Below are positions 17,477-26,763 of a DNA stretch of 64,000 bases, in pieces. Source of the stretch: Halovulum dunhuangense (GTDB taxonomy: Bacteria; Pseudomonadota; Alphaproteobacteria; Rhodobacterales; Rhodobacteraceae); contig NZ_JABFBC010000001.1 in NCBI RefSeq assembly GCF_013093415.1, positions 1,054,001 to 1,118,000 on the forward strand, in the 5' to 3' direction. Every line of letters starts with the position of its first letter. Position 1 is the stretch's first letter. The notes under the pieces are model-generated. The model saw only the letters and a program-made list of their open reading frames with translations, had not been told where the DNA came from and did no database searches. Position numbers and translations under genes: made by a program.

Positions 17477-18784
17477 GTGATCGCCGCGCCGCAATTCCAG
17501 CTGTCGCAGGTCCGGTCGCTGCGCATGACACCGCAGCTGCGCCAGGCCATAGGCATGCTGTCCTGCGACAATCGCGACCTTGCCGCGTTTCTGCGTATCC
17601 AGGCCGCCACCAACCCGTTTCTCGAGGTGGCCCCGCTGCAGGAGCCGCCGCACCCGCCGGTCCCGCGCGCGCCCGGATCGTCCGGCGGCGTCGCCCTGTC
17701 GGCCGATGGCGTGGCCGCCCCCGAGGGCAGCCTGATCGCGCATGTGCTGCGCGAGATCGGACTTGCCTTCCCCGAGGGACCGGACCGCCGCACAGCCCTG
17801 CATTTCGCCGAGGCGCTGGAGCCGACTGGTTGGCTGGGGCGCCCGCTGTCAGCGATCGCGGCGGATGCGGGTGTCACGCGCGACAGGGCCGAGGCGGTAT
17901 TGGCCCGGCTTCAGCAGATCGAACCGGCGGGGCTGTTTGCCCGCGACCTGGCCGAATGCCTGCGGCTTCAGGCCCTCGATGCCGGGGATATGACACAGCC
18001 GCTGGCGGCCGTGCTGGATCACCTCGATTTCATCGGACGTGGCGATCTGGCGGCGATGGGTCGGGCCACGGGGCTCTCGCGCGAGGAGATCATGGCCGCG
18101 CTGGGCGTGTTGCGTGGCTATGACCCGAAGCCCGGCGCGCGCTTCGACGCGCCCGCCCCACCGCCGGCGCCGCCCGACCTGATCGCGCGCAGGGAGGGCG
18201 GCGACTGGACGGTGGAGATCGACGGCTCCGGCCTGCCTTGCGTGCGGCTGCGCGAGGATGACACTGGCGCCGCCGTCCTGTCCGAAAACGAACGCCGGCT
18301 TCTGGACAGCGCGCGCTGGCTTGAGCGCGCGGTCGAGCAGCGCAACCTGACGGTCCTGCGGGTCGGCGCTGAACTGGTCCGGCGGCAGGGGCGGTTCCTA
18401 GTCGACGGGCCCGCGCACATGCGACCGATGACCCGTCGCCACCTGGCCGATGCGCTGGGACTGCATGAAAGCACCGTCAGCCGCGTCACCTCGGGGCTGT
18501 CGATGGCCACGCCGCGCGGCACGCTGAGCCTGCGCAGTTTCTTCAGCGTCGCGCTTCCCTCAGCGGACAATGCCGAAGGGGTGGCTGCCGCGGGCGTGCG
18601 CGATGCGATCCGGGCGCTCATCCAGGCCGAGGATCCGGCCGCGCCCCTGTCGGACCGCGATATTGCCGCGCATTTCGCCGGGCAAGGGATCACGCTGGCC
18701 CGGCGGACCGTTGCCAAGTACCGCGAGGTCCTGGGGATAGAGGGCTCTGCCAGGCGAAGATCGCGGGCAAAGGACATGCGCTGA
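17477..18784 (+). CDS. rpoN: RNA polymerase sigma-54 factor, extra RpoN paralogue
   Basis: This 435-residue sigma-54 starts at GTG 17477 after GGGGGAG. Region I reads [23 protein letters not shown], the core-binding domain covers about residues 85-230, and the RpoN box [10 protein letters not shown] (about 412-421) recognises the -24 element. A helix-turn-helix ([20 protein letters not shown]) near residue 318 contacts DNA. The acidic region II is very short and proline-rich (residues about 55-70). The gene sits beside its own likely activator and promoters. It is not flanked by the lptB/hpf genes that mark housekeeping rpoN, so it looks like a dedicated sigma-54. Confidence 0.93.
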   Translation: MIAAPQFQLSQVRSLRMTPQLRQAIGMLSCDNRDLAAFLRIQAATNPFLEVAPLQEPPHPPVPRAPGSSGGVALSADGVAAPEGSLIAHVLREIGLAFPEGPDRRTALHFAEALEPTGWLGRPLSAIAADAGVTRDRAEAVLARLQQIEPAGLFARDLAECLRLQALDAGDMTQPLAAVLDHLDFIGRGDLAAMGRATGLSREEIMAALGVLRGYDPKPGARFDAPAPPPAPPDLIARREGGDWTVEIDGSGLPCVRLREDDTGAAVLSENERRLLDSARWLERAVEQRNLTVLRVGAELVRRQGRFLVDGPAHMRPMTRRHLADALGLHESTVSRVTSGLSMATPRGTLSLRSFFSVALPSADNAEGVAAAGVRDAIRALIQAEDPAAPLSDRDIAAHFAGQGITLARRTVAKYREVLGIEGSARRRSRAKDMR

Positions 18785-18798
18785 GGACATGGCCGCCA

Positions 18799-18866
18799 TG
18801 CGCGAAATGCGCGTGCCCTGCGCGTAATGCACGCAAACGCGGGCCATGCCGCGCGAGATGCGCGCC
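18799..18866. promoter_or_regulatory. Cluster of GC-rich palindromes, candidate activator-binding sites
   Basis: Three related imperfect palindromes lie upstream of the -24/-12 element: TGCGCGAAATGCGCGT (18799-18814), TGCGCGTAATGCACGCA (18819-18835) and CGCGCGAGATGCGCGCC (18850-18866). They are 65-130 bases before the promoter, the usual position for enhancer-binding-protein sites. Similar motifs recur before the second sigma-54 promoter. Assignment to the activator at 25.6 kb is inference. Confidence 0.6.
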
Positions 18867-18928
18867 GCCCCGGCACCAACCGCCTGAAATGCGGCCCTTC
18901 TTGCGGTTGATCTGCCGCAAGGCGCGCT

Positions 18929-18944
18929 TGGCACGCGGCTTGCA
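18929..18944 (+). promoter_or_regulatory. Sigma-54 promoter (-24/-12) for the ABC importer operon
   Basis: The sequence TGGCACGCGGCTTGCA matches the sigma-54 consensus TGGCACG-N4-TTGCA. GG and GC dinucleotides are separated by 10 bases as required. Transcription would begin near 18955, about 65 bases before the binding-protein start. The location immediately after the rpoN paralogue makes this the best promoter in the window. Confidence 0.9.
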
Positions 18945-19019
18945 TGGTTCTGGTTGCCCAGGCTGTACCGGGCATCCGGGCGGATCCTATCAGCCGCCTG
19001 CAACAGGGAGAAAAGACCG

Positions 19020-20555
19020 ATGAAGACATTCCAACATGCGCTTCTGGCCTCTGCCATGGCGGTCACGATGCTGGCGCCGGTTGCCGGGGCGGCGGATCTG
19101 ACCGTCGGCTTCACGCTGGATGCCGACACGCTCGATCCCGCCAACCACCGCAAGCGCGAGACCGAGACCATCATCCGCAACATGTATGACGGGCTGCTGA
19201 CCCGCGACCCCGACATGAAGGTGGTGCCCGAGATCGCCGAGTCGTTCACCCAGGTCTCGCCCACCGTCTATGAATTCAAGATCCGTTCCGGCGTGAAGTT
19301 CCATGACGGAACCGAGATGACGGCCGAGGACGTGAAATTCACGCTCGACCGGATCACGGTCGAGGGCGCGATGGGCGACGGCCAGACCAGCCCGCGCCAG
19401 GGCCTGATGGGCCCGGTCGCGTCGGTCGAGGTCGTGGATGCCAGCACCGTGCGCATCAACCTAAAGGAGCCCTGGCCGATCCTGCCCGCGATGCTGCCCA
19501 ACCAGCAGATCGTCTCCAAGGCTTTTGTCGAGCGGGTCGGCTCTGCCGGGCTCGCCACGGAGGTGAACGGCACCGGCCCCTTCAAGCTGGTCGAGTGGCG
19601 CAAGGGCGACGCGATCATCATGGAGCGCTTCGACGACTATTACGGCGGCGCTGATGCGATCCCGCCGGTGGGCGCGGCCTGCGTCGATCGCGTGATCTTC
19701 AAGGTGATCCCGGAATCCGCGTCGCGCGTGGCGGCACTGCTGGCCGGTGACGTGGACATCATCAACGAACTGCCGCCCTTCTCGGTCGAGCAGGTCCGCA
19801 ACAACCCCAACACCGACGTCCTGACCGTGAACGGCACCCGCAGCTTCTTCATCGCGATGAACATGCAGGGCGAGCTTTTCGACGATCCGCTGGTTCGCCA
19901 GGCGGCGGCGCATGCCATCGACAAGGACCTGATCATCGACCGCATCCTTGGCGGCAATGCCGCGCGGATCGAGGGGATCCTGTCGCCCGACGCCTTCGGC
20001 TCCAGCGAGCTGCCGGTCCACGAGTACGACCCCGAGAAGGCCCAGGCGCTTCTGGCCGAGGCGGGCTTCCCCGATGGCATCGACGTGACCATGGATGTCG
20101 AAGGCGCCTTCAAGGACACCGCCGAGGCGGTCGCCTCGCTGCTGACCAAGGCGGGGATCCGTACCACCGTCGCGGTAGGCGAGGGCGCGCAGCTGTCCGA
20201 GAAGTGGCGCACCCAGGGCAAGCCCAAGTCGGGTGACATGTACTTCACCAGCTGGGGCAACGGCTCGCTCGATCCGTTCGACATCTTCACGCCCACCCAC
20301 CGTACCAACGACCGCGGCAACTCTGCCGGCTACGCCAACCCCGAGCTGGACGCGCTGCTGGATGCGGCCGCGATCGAGCTGGACGCCGAAAAGCGGGCGG
20401 GCATGTACCGCGAGGCGGAACTGATGATCAACAGCGACCTGCCTTACGTCTATCTCTGGGTGCCGCAGGACATCTATGGCGTCTCCAACCGCCTTTCCGG
20501 CTGGAAGCCCAGTTCCGACAGCCGCATCAACCTGCACGACGCCTGCGTGAACTGA
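19020..20555 (+). CDS. Peptide/opine-type ABC transporter substrate-binding protein
   Basis: This 511-residue SBP_bac_5 family protein starts at ATG 19020 with a GGGAG ribosome site 9 bases away. A signal peptide spans about residues 1-23 (hydrophobic core ASAMAVTMLAPVAG, cleavage near AGA-AD). Family segments include LDPANHRKRETETIIRNMYDGLL, the VKFHDG strand, and NGTGPFKLVEW (about 182). A long C-terminal FTSWGNGSLDPFDIF region lines the pocket. It captures a small peptide, opine or similar compound for the DppBCDF-like channel downstream. Ligand identity cannot be read from sequence. Confidence 0.9.
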   Translation: MKTFQHALLASAMAVTMLAPVAGAADLTVGFTLDADTLDPANHRKRETETIIRNMYDGLLTRDPDMKVVPEIAESFTQVSPTVYEFKIRSGVKFHDGTEMTAEDVKFTLDRITVEGAMGDGQTSPRQGLMGPVASVEVVDASTVRINLKEPWPILPAMLPNQQIVSKAFVERVGSAGLATEVNGTGPFKLVEWRKGDAIIMERFDDYYGGADAIPPVGAACVDRVIFKVIPESASRVAALLAGDVDIINELPPFSVEQVRNNPNTDVLTVNGTRSFFIAMNMQGELFDDPLVRQAAAHAIDKDLIIDRILGGNAARIEGILSPDAFGSSELPVHEYDPEKAQALLAEAGFPDGIDVTMDVEGAFKDTAEAVASLLTKAGIRTTVAVGEGAQLSEKWRTQGKPKSGDMYFTSWGNGSLDPFDIFTPTHRTNDRGNSAGYANPELDALLDAAAIELDAEKRAGMYREAELMINSDLPYVYLWVPQDIYGVSNRLSGWKPSSDSRINLHDACVN

Positions 20556-20586
20556 ACGCGCGCAGCGCCAAACCGGAGGGACGGAC

Positions 20587-21594
20587 ATGAGCCTCGGAAA
20601 GCTGCTCGAACGCCTGATCCAGCTTGTGCCCGTCCTGCTTGGCGTCAGCCTGATCGTCTTCGTGATGATGGCGCTGACGCCCGGCGATCCGGTCCAGATC
20701 ATGATCGGCGACCAGTCGATCACGCCCGAACAGGAGGCGGCGCTGCGCGCGGATCTGGGCCTGGACCGGCCGGTCCACGAACGTTTCCTCGTCTTTCTCG
20801 GCAATGCCGTGCAGGGCGATTTCGGGCAGAGCTTCTACCACCGCCGCCCGGTTTCGGAGGTCATCGCCGAGCGCCTGCCCGCCACGATCGAGCTGAGCCT
20901 GGTCGCGCTGATCATCGCGCTTGCCACCTCGATCCCGCTGGGCGTGCTGGCCGCGATCAGGAAGAACTCGATCTTCGACCGGATCGCGACCGTGGGCTCG
21001 CTGCTGGGCGTGTCGCTGCCCGGCTTCTGGTTCGGCATCCTTCTGCTGATGCTGTTCGCGGTGCATCTGCAGATCCTGCCCGTCTCGGGGCGGATCGGCT
21101 TTTCGTATGAAGTGCCGACGATCACCGGCTTCCTGCTGATCGACACGCTGCTGCACGGCGACCTGGCCGCCTTTGGCGAGGCGCTGTCCCATATCTTCCT
21201 GCCGGCGCTGACGCTGGGCCTGCCGATGACGGCGATCCTGATGCGCGTCACCCGCACCTCGATGCTCGAGGTGTTGCGGCAGGACTACGTCACCTTCGCC
21301 GAGGCAAAGGGCCTTTCGCGCCGTCGGGTGCTGTTCCGCCATGCCCTGAAGAACGCGCTGATCCCGACCGTTTCCGTCGCCGCGATCGAGACCGGCTCTC
21401 TTCTGGGCGGCAACATGATCGTCGAGACGGTCTTCGGCTGGCCCGGGCTCGGGCGGCTGGTGGTCGAGAGCATCTTCCTGCGCAACTACCCGCTCGTGCA
21501 GGCGGCGGTGCTGTTCTACGCGGTCACCTATGTGCTGCTGAACTTCTTCGCCGACATCCTCTACACCGTCCTGAACCCGAGGGTGAAACTGTGA
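20587..21594 (+). CDS. Peptide/opine-type ABC transporter permease (DppB-like)
   Basis: This 335-residue inner-membrane permease has an N-terminal transmembrane anchor (about residues 9-30), a long periplasmic part, then five membrane helices. The EAA loop is FAEAKGLSRRRVLFRHALKNALIP (about residues 237-260). MALTPGDPVQIMIGDQS at the first loop and PGFWFGILLLMLF are typical of DppB/OppB. It starts 31 bases after the binding protein and shares GTGA with the next permease. Confidence 0.92.
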   Translation: MSLGKLLERLIQLVPVLLGVSLIVFVMMALTPGDPVQIMIGDQSITPEQEAALRADLGLDRPVHERFLVFLGNAVQGDFGQSFYHRRPVSEVIAERLPATIELSLVALIIALATSIPLGVLAAIRKNSIFDRIATVGSLLGVSLPGFWFGILLLMLFAVHLQILPVSGRIGFSYEVPTITGFLLIDTLLHGDLAAFGEALSHIFLPALTLGLPMTAILMRVTRTSMLEVLRQDYVTFAEAKGLSRRRVLFRHALKNALIPTVSVAAIETGSLLGGNMIVETVFGWPGLGRLVVESIFLRNYPLVQAAVLFYAVTYVLLNFFADILYTVLNPRVKL

Positions 21595-22484
21595 GCATCG
21601 CGATCGACGCCCCCGCCGGGCAGGCCGAATCCATCTTTCGCCAGAACCTGCGTAACTTCGCCCGCAACCGGCTGGCGGCGGGCAGCGCCATCGTCGTGCT
21701 GCTCTTCGTGGCGCTGGCGATCTTCGCGCCGCTGATCGCGCCCCACGACCCGAACGAGACGGACCTGTTCCGCCGCCTCCAGCCGCCGGGCTGGGCCGAG
21801 GGGGGCGAGTGGTCCTACCTGCTGGGCTGCGATGCGCTTGGCCGGGATATCCTGTCGCGGATCATCTACGGCACCCGCATCTCGATCTTCATCGGCGCGG
21901 CGGTGATCCTGGTCGCCACCACCATCGGCATCGTGGCGGGACTTGCCGCCGGGTACCTGCGCGGCTGGGTCGATGTCGTGATCTCGCGCATCGTCGACAT
22001 CCTGCTGGGCTTTCCCTACCTGATCTTCGCCATCGGCCTGATGGCGATGATGGGGCCGGGGCTTCTGAACATCATCCTCGCGCTGGCCTACAAGGAATGG
22101 GTGATCCCCTGCCGCGTGGTGCGCGGCGAGACGCTGGTCACGCGCGAGCTGGAATATGTCGAGGCGGCGCGTGCGCTGGGCGCCTCGCGCGGGCACATCA
22201 TGCTGCGCGAGATCCTGCCCAACATCCTGTCGCCGGTGATCGTCGTCTCAACGATCCGGATGGCGCATGTGATCATCCTCGAGGCGTCGCTCTCGTTCCT
22301 GGGGCTCGGTGTGCAGCCGCCCACGGCGTCCTGGGGGTCGATGGTGTCGGACGGCCGCGCCTTCATCCTCGAGGCGTGGTGGGTTTCCACATTCCCGGGG
22401 CTTGCCATCCTTGTCCTCGTGCTCGCGATCAACGTCGCAAGCCAGGGCCTGCGCGACGCCTTCGACCCGAGGTTCAGCGAATGA
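21591..22484 (+). CDS. Peptide/opine-type ABC transporter permease (DppC-like)
   Basis: This 297-residue partner permease begins at GTG 21591 overlapping the previous stop. The N-terminal cytoplasmic tail carries RNLRNFARNRLAAGSAIV, a feature of OppC/DppC. The first loop has LLGCDALGRDILSRIIYGTR and the EAA loop reads EAARALGASRGHIMLREILPNILSP. The ATG of the ATPase gene overlaps its stop. Confidence 0.92.
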   Translation: MSIAIDAPAGQAESIFRQNLRNFARNRLAAGSAIVVLLFVALAIFAPLIAPHDPNETDLFRRLQPPGWAEGGEWSYLLGCDALGRDILSRIIYGTRISIFIGAAVILVATTIGIVAGLAAGYLRGWVDVVISRIVDILLGFPYLIFAIGLMAMMGPGLLNIILALAYKEWVIPCRVVRGETLVTRELEYVEAARALGASRGHIMLREILPNILSPVIVVSTIRMAHVIILEASLSFLGLGVQPPTASWGSMVSDGRAFILEAWWVSTFPGLAILVLVLAINVASQGLRDAFDPRFSE

Positions 22485-23482
22485 CCGATGCCCCCCTTCT
22501 GAGCGTGCGCGGCCTGCGCACCGTGTTCGATACCCGCGCGGGCCGGGTCTGCGCCGTGGACGGCGTGGACGTGGAAGTGCGGCGCGGCGAATGCCTGGGC
22601 GTCGTGGGCGAGAGCGGGTCAGGCAAGAGCGTGACCTTTTCCTCTGTCATGGGTCTGGTGCGCAGCCCCGGCAGGATCGAGGCGGGCGAGATCCTGTTCG
22701 ACGGGCGCGACCTGCGCCGGCTGTCCGGGCGCGAGATGCGCGCGGTGCGCGGCCGCGACATCGCCATGACGATGCAGGACGCATTGACCGCGCTGAACCC
22801 GGCGCTGACCGTGGGCGAGCAGCTTGCGGAGGTGCTGGAAGCCCATGACGTGTCGCTGCCCCGCTCGCGCGGCGCGCGCGCCCGCCGCATCCGCGAGATC
22901 TCGGCCGAGATGCTGGGCCTTGTCGGCATCCCCTCGGCCGAAAGCAGGCTCAGGCAATATCCGCACGAATTCTCGGGCGGGATGCGCCAGCGCATCATGA
23001 TCGCCATCGCGCTGGCCTGCCGCCCAAAGCTTCTGATCGCGGACGAGCCCACCACCGCGCTGGACGTGACGATCCAGGCGCAGGTGCTGGAACTGATCAC
23101 CGAGATCCGGGCCAAGCTGGGCATGAGCGTCGTGCTGATCACCCACGACCTGGGCGTGGTGGCCGAACATTGCGACCGGGTGATGGTCATGTATGCGGGC
23201 CAGGTGGTCGAGGAGGGGCCGGTGGCCGACGTGATCGTGCGCCCGAAGCACCCCTATACGCGCGGGCTGCTCGGCTCGATCCCGCGGCTGGCGCTGCGTG
23301 GCCAGCCGATCCGCCCGATCGAGGGGCAGGTGCCGGACCTGATCGACCTGCCGCCGCAATGCCGGTTCTATTCGCGCTGCGCCGAACGCGGGCCGGATTG
23401 CCTGCGACCGATCGCGATGCACGACGCGGGGCCCTTGCGGCGCGCGCGTTGCGTCCGGGTTGAAGAGGGGGGCCAAGCATGA
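22481..23482 (+). CDS. Peptide/opine-type ABC transporter ATPase (DppD-like)
   Basis: This 333-residue ATPase starts at ATG 22481 overlapping the permease stop; a longer reading into the permease is only a shadow frame. Walker A is GESGSGKS (about residues 44-51), Q-loop MTMQDALTALNP, signature FSGGMRQR (about 165-172), Walker B LLIADEPTTALD and H-loop ITHDLGVVAEH. The C-terminal oligopeptide domain contains the CRFYSRCAERGPDC cysteine cluster. It pairs with the DppF-like ATPase downstream. Confidence 0.94.
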   Translation: MTDAPLLSVRGLRTVFDTRAGRVCAVDGVDVEVRRGECLGVVGESGSGKSVTFSSVMGLVRSPGRIEAGEILFDGRDLRRLSGREMRAVRGRDIAMTMQDALTALNPALTVGEQLAEVLEAHDVSLPRSRGARARRIREISAEMLGLVGIPSAESRLRQYPHEFSGGMRQRIMIAIALACRPKLLIADEPTTALDVTIQAQVLELITEIRAKLGMSVVLITHDLGVVAEHCDRVMVMYAGQVVEEGPVADVIVRPKHPYTRGLLGSIPRLALRGQPIRPIEGQVPDLIDLPPQCRFYSRCAERGPDCLRPIAMHDAGPLRRARCVRVEEGGQA

Positions 23483-24498
23483 ACGCGCCGCTGCTACAGG
23501 TCGAGCACCTGTCCAAGCACTATGTCAGCCGCCCCAGCCTTGCCCAGCGCCTGACCGGCGCCCGCGAGGTAGCGGTGCGCGCCGTGAGCGATGTCAGCCT
23601 GTCGGTCGAAAAGGGCGAAATCCTCGGCCTGATCGGGGAAAGCGGCTGTGGCAAGTCGACCCTCGGGCGCGCGATCCTGCGCCTGCACGAGCCGACCGCG
23701 GGCAAGGTCACCTTCGACGGATCCGACGTGACCGCACTCGACGCGCCCGCGCTCAAGGCGATGCGGCGGCGCATGCAGATCATCTTCCAGGACCCCTACG
23801 CCTCGCTCAACCCGCGCCGCACCGTGGCCGAGATCGTGGGCCTGCCGCTGAAGCTGCACGGGCTGGCGAACTCCGAGGAAGAGGTGCGCGCCAAGGTCGG
23901 CGCCATGATCGAGAAGGTGGGGCTGAAGGCCAACCAGCTCGACCGCTACCCGCACCAGTTCTCGGGCGGGCAGCGCCAGCGCATCGGCATCGCCCGCGCG
24001 CTGATCTCGAACCCCGAATTCATCGTCTGCGACGAGCCGGTCTCGGCGCTGGACGTGTCGATCCAGGCGCAGATCATCCAGCTGCTGCTGGAACTCAAGC
24101 GCGACATGGGGCTGACCTATCTCTTCATCTCGCACGACATCTCGGTGATCGGCTACCTGTGCGACCGGATCGCGGTGATGTACCTGGGCGAGATCGTCGA
24201 GATGGGGCCGGTGGACGAGGTGCTGTCGAACCCGCGCCACCCCTACACGCAGAGCCTGATGTCCGCGGTGCCCGAGGTGGACCGGGTCGGTGAGAGAAAG
24301 GACCGCGTGCGGCTCGAGGGGGATCTGCCTTCGCCCCTGAACCCGCCCTCGGGCTGCAAGTTCCACACGCGCTGTCCGCTGGCGATCGACCGTTGCCGCA
24401 TCGATGCGCCCGTGCAGGAAACTGTCGGCGCCGGGCATGTCGCCTCCTGCCACCGGCTGGCCGAACGCCTGTCGCTGCTGGAGCCCGCGACGCCATGA
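23479..24498 (+). CDS. Peptide/opine-type ABC transporter ATPase (DppF-like)
   Basis: This 339-residue ATPase starts at ATG 23479 overlapping the DppD-like stop. Walker A is GESGCGKST (about residues 54-62), Q-loop IIFQDPYASLNPR, signature FSGGQRQR, Walker B FIVCDEPVSALD and H-loop ISHDISVI. The C-terminal GCKFHTRCPLAIDRC cluster is the usual OppF/DppF tail. It is preceded by an ~20-residue loop (SRPSLAQRLTGAREV) between strand 1 and the core. The following amidohydrolase overlaps by ATGA, tying transport to hydrolysis. Confidence 0.94.
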   Translation: MNAPLLQVEHLSKHYVSRPSLAQRLTGAREVAVRAVSDVSLSVEKGEILGLIGESGCGKSTLGRAILRLHEPTAGKVTFDGSDVTALDAPALKAMRRRMQIIFQDPYASLNPRRTVAEIVGLPLKLHGLANSEEEVRAKVGAMIEKVGLKANQLDRYPHQFSGGQRQRIGIARALISNPEFIVCDEPVSALDVSIQAQIIQLLLELKRDMGLTYLFISHDISVIGYLCDRIAVMYLGEIVEMGPVDEVLSNPRHPYTQSLMSAVPEVDRVGERKDRVRLEGDLPSPLNPPSGCKFHTRCPLAIDRCRIDAPVQETVGAGHVASCHRLAERLSLLEPATP

Positions 24499-25592
24499 CC
24501 GGCTTCGCGCCGCGCCCTGCCGAACCGCTTGTGCTGAGGGGCGACGCCTTTGCCCGCGGGCTCGGCCAGGCTGCGGACAGGGCCGTCGATCCCGCCCTGG
24601 TGCGCGCGGCCACGCTGGGCCGGGTCGCGGCTGCGCGCGCCGAAGGGGTGTTCGACGCGCAGGCCACTGCCTATGTCGCCGCCCAGCGGCTCTTCCACGA
24701 CACCCACGACCAAGAGGGCATGGCCGAACTTGCCGGCATCGCGCAGGGTTTCGGCCTGAGGGTGGAGGATCTGTTCGACCACCTTCACCTTGGAACGCTG
24801 CGCGATCTGAAGTCCGGCGCACGCCTCGAGAGTGACGGGTGCAGCGCCTGGGCCGTGTCTGGCGGGCCGGACGGGCCGCTGGTGGTCAAGAACCGCGACT
24901 ATTCCGGGCTGCACACCGGGATCCAGCGTGTCGTCCTGCACGAGGGCACAGGCATCGCCGGCGGGCGTATGCTGTGCCTTGGCAGCCTTGGCAGCCCGGG
25001 GGCCTATTCCTCGGGGATGAATGCCGCGGGGCTGGCGCTGGCCGATACGCAGGTGGCGGTGCGCCATCACCGGGTGGGCTGGCTGCGCTATTTCCTGATG
25101 ACCCGGCTGCTTTCCCGCTGCCTGACGGTGGCCGAGGCGCTGGCCTTCCTGCGCGGCGTGCCCCACGCCGGAGGCGGCACGCTCTTGCTGGCCGATGCCA
25201 CGGGCGCGGTGGCGGCGGTCGAACTGGGCGCCAGCGGCCCGGTGGTGGAGACGGCAATGCCCGCCTTCCGCACCAACCATTATGTCACCCCGGCGCTGGC
25301 GCAGGACACGCTTCTGCCCCAGGGCGACCGGATCGCCGGCAATTCCCACGCCCGGCGCGACCTGCTGGCGCGGCGCCTGCCGGGGCGGGACTGGGATATC
25401 GCGTCGGCCGCAGCTTTGATGCGCACCCACGCCACGGACGCGCCGGATGCCGCGCCGCTTTGCCAGCACGGCGAAAGCGAGGACAGCCAGACGCTTTCCT
25501 CGGCGATCTATTCGTGTAGGCTCGCCTCGTTGACCTATAGCGAGGGCAACCCCTGCGCGGGAGATTGGCGGCGCATCGCGCTGCCGGGCTGA
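24495..25592 (+). CDS. C45-type Ntn amidohydrolase/acyltransferase
   Basis: This 365-residue protein is related to acyl-CoA:6-APA acyltransferase (peptidase family C45). It starts at ATG 24495 inside the ATPase stop. The likely autoprocessing and nucleophile Cys lies in SDGCSAWAVSGG near residue 117, followed by PLVVKNRDYSG, a conserved oxyanion region, and GAYSSGMNAAGLALADTQV. A FRTNHYVTP segment and a C-terminal TLSSAIYSCRLASLTYSEGNPC fit the family. It has no signal peptide, so it would cleave an amide bond in the imported substrate in the cytoplasm. The substrate is not known. Confidence 0.83.
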   Translation: MTGFAPRPAEPLVLRGDAFARGLGQAADRAVDPALVRAATLGRVAAARAEGVFDAQATAYVAAQRLFHDTHDQEGMAELAGIAQGFGLRVEDLFDHLHLGTLRDLKSGARLESDGCSAWAVSGGPDGPLVVKNRDYSGLHTGIQRVVLHEGTGIAGGRMLCLGSLGSPGAYSSGMNAAGLALADTQVAVRHHRVGWLRYFLMTRLLSRCLTVAEALAFLRGVPHAGGGTLLLADATGAVAAVELGASGPVVETAMPAFRTNHYVTPALAQDTLLPQGDRIAGNSHARRDLLARRLPGRDWDIASAAALMRTHATDAPDAAPLCQHGESEDSQTLSSAIYSCRLASLTYSEGNPCAGDWRRIALPG

Positions 25593-25607
25593 GCCGTGGG
25601 GGACGCC

Positions 25608-26606
<999 letters not shown>

Positions 26607-26621
26607 AATCCCCACACCGGC

Positions 26622-26652
26622 TGCGTGAGATTTGCGCGCGCGATTGCGCACG
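26622..26652. promoter_or_regulatory. GC-rich palindromes upstream of the catabolic cassette
   Basis: TGCGTGAGATTTGCGCGC (26622-26639) and an overlapping TGCGCG...TTGCGCA pair (26632-26652) resemble the palindromes at 18.80-18.87 kb. They lie about 60-90 bases before the -24 element. They are candidate sites for the activator encoded just upstream; this has not been tested. Confidence 0.55.
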
Positions 26653-26710
26653 GAACGCGCCCATGCCCGATAATCCTGCGATTGCACCGGTTTGAGCCGC
26701 ACGAAGCGCT

Positions 26711-26726
26711 TGGCATGGAACCTGCA
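26711..26726 (+). promoter_or_regulatory. Sigma-54 promoter (-24/-12) for the catabolic cassette
   Basis: TGGCATGGAACCTGCA matches TGGCACG-N4-TTGCA at 9 of the 12 conserved positions or better, with GG and GC 10 bases apart. Transcription would start near 26738, 26 bases before the AtuA-like start. It is the second such promoter in the same cluster. Confidence 0.82.
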
Positions 26727-26763
26727 TGAAGAGGGCAGGACCATCCACAAAGCCGAGGCCGCC

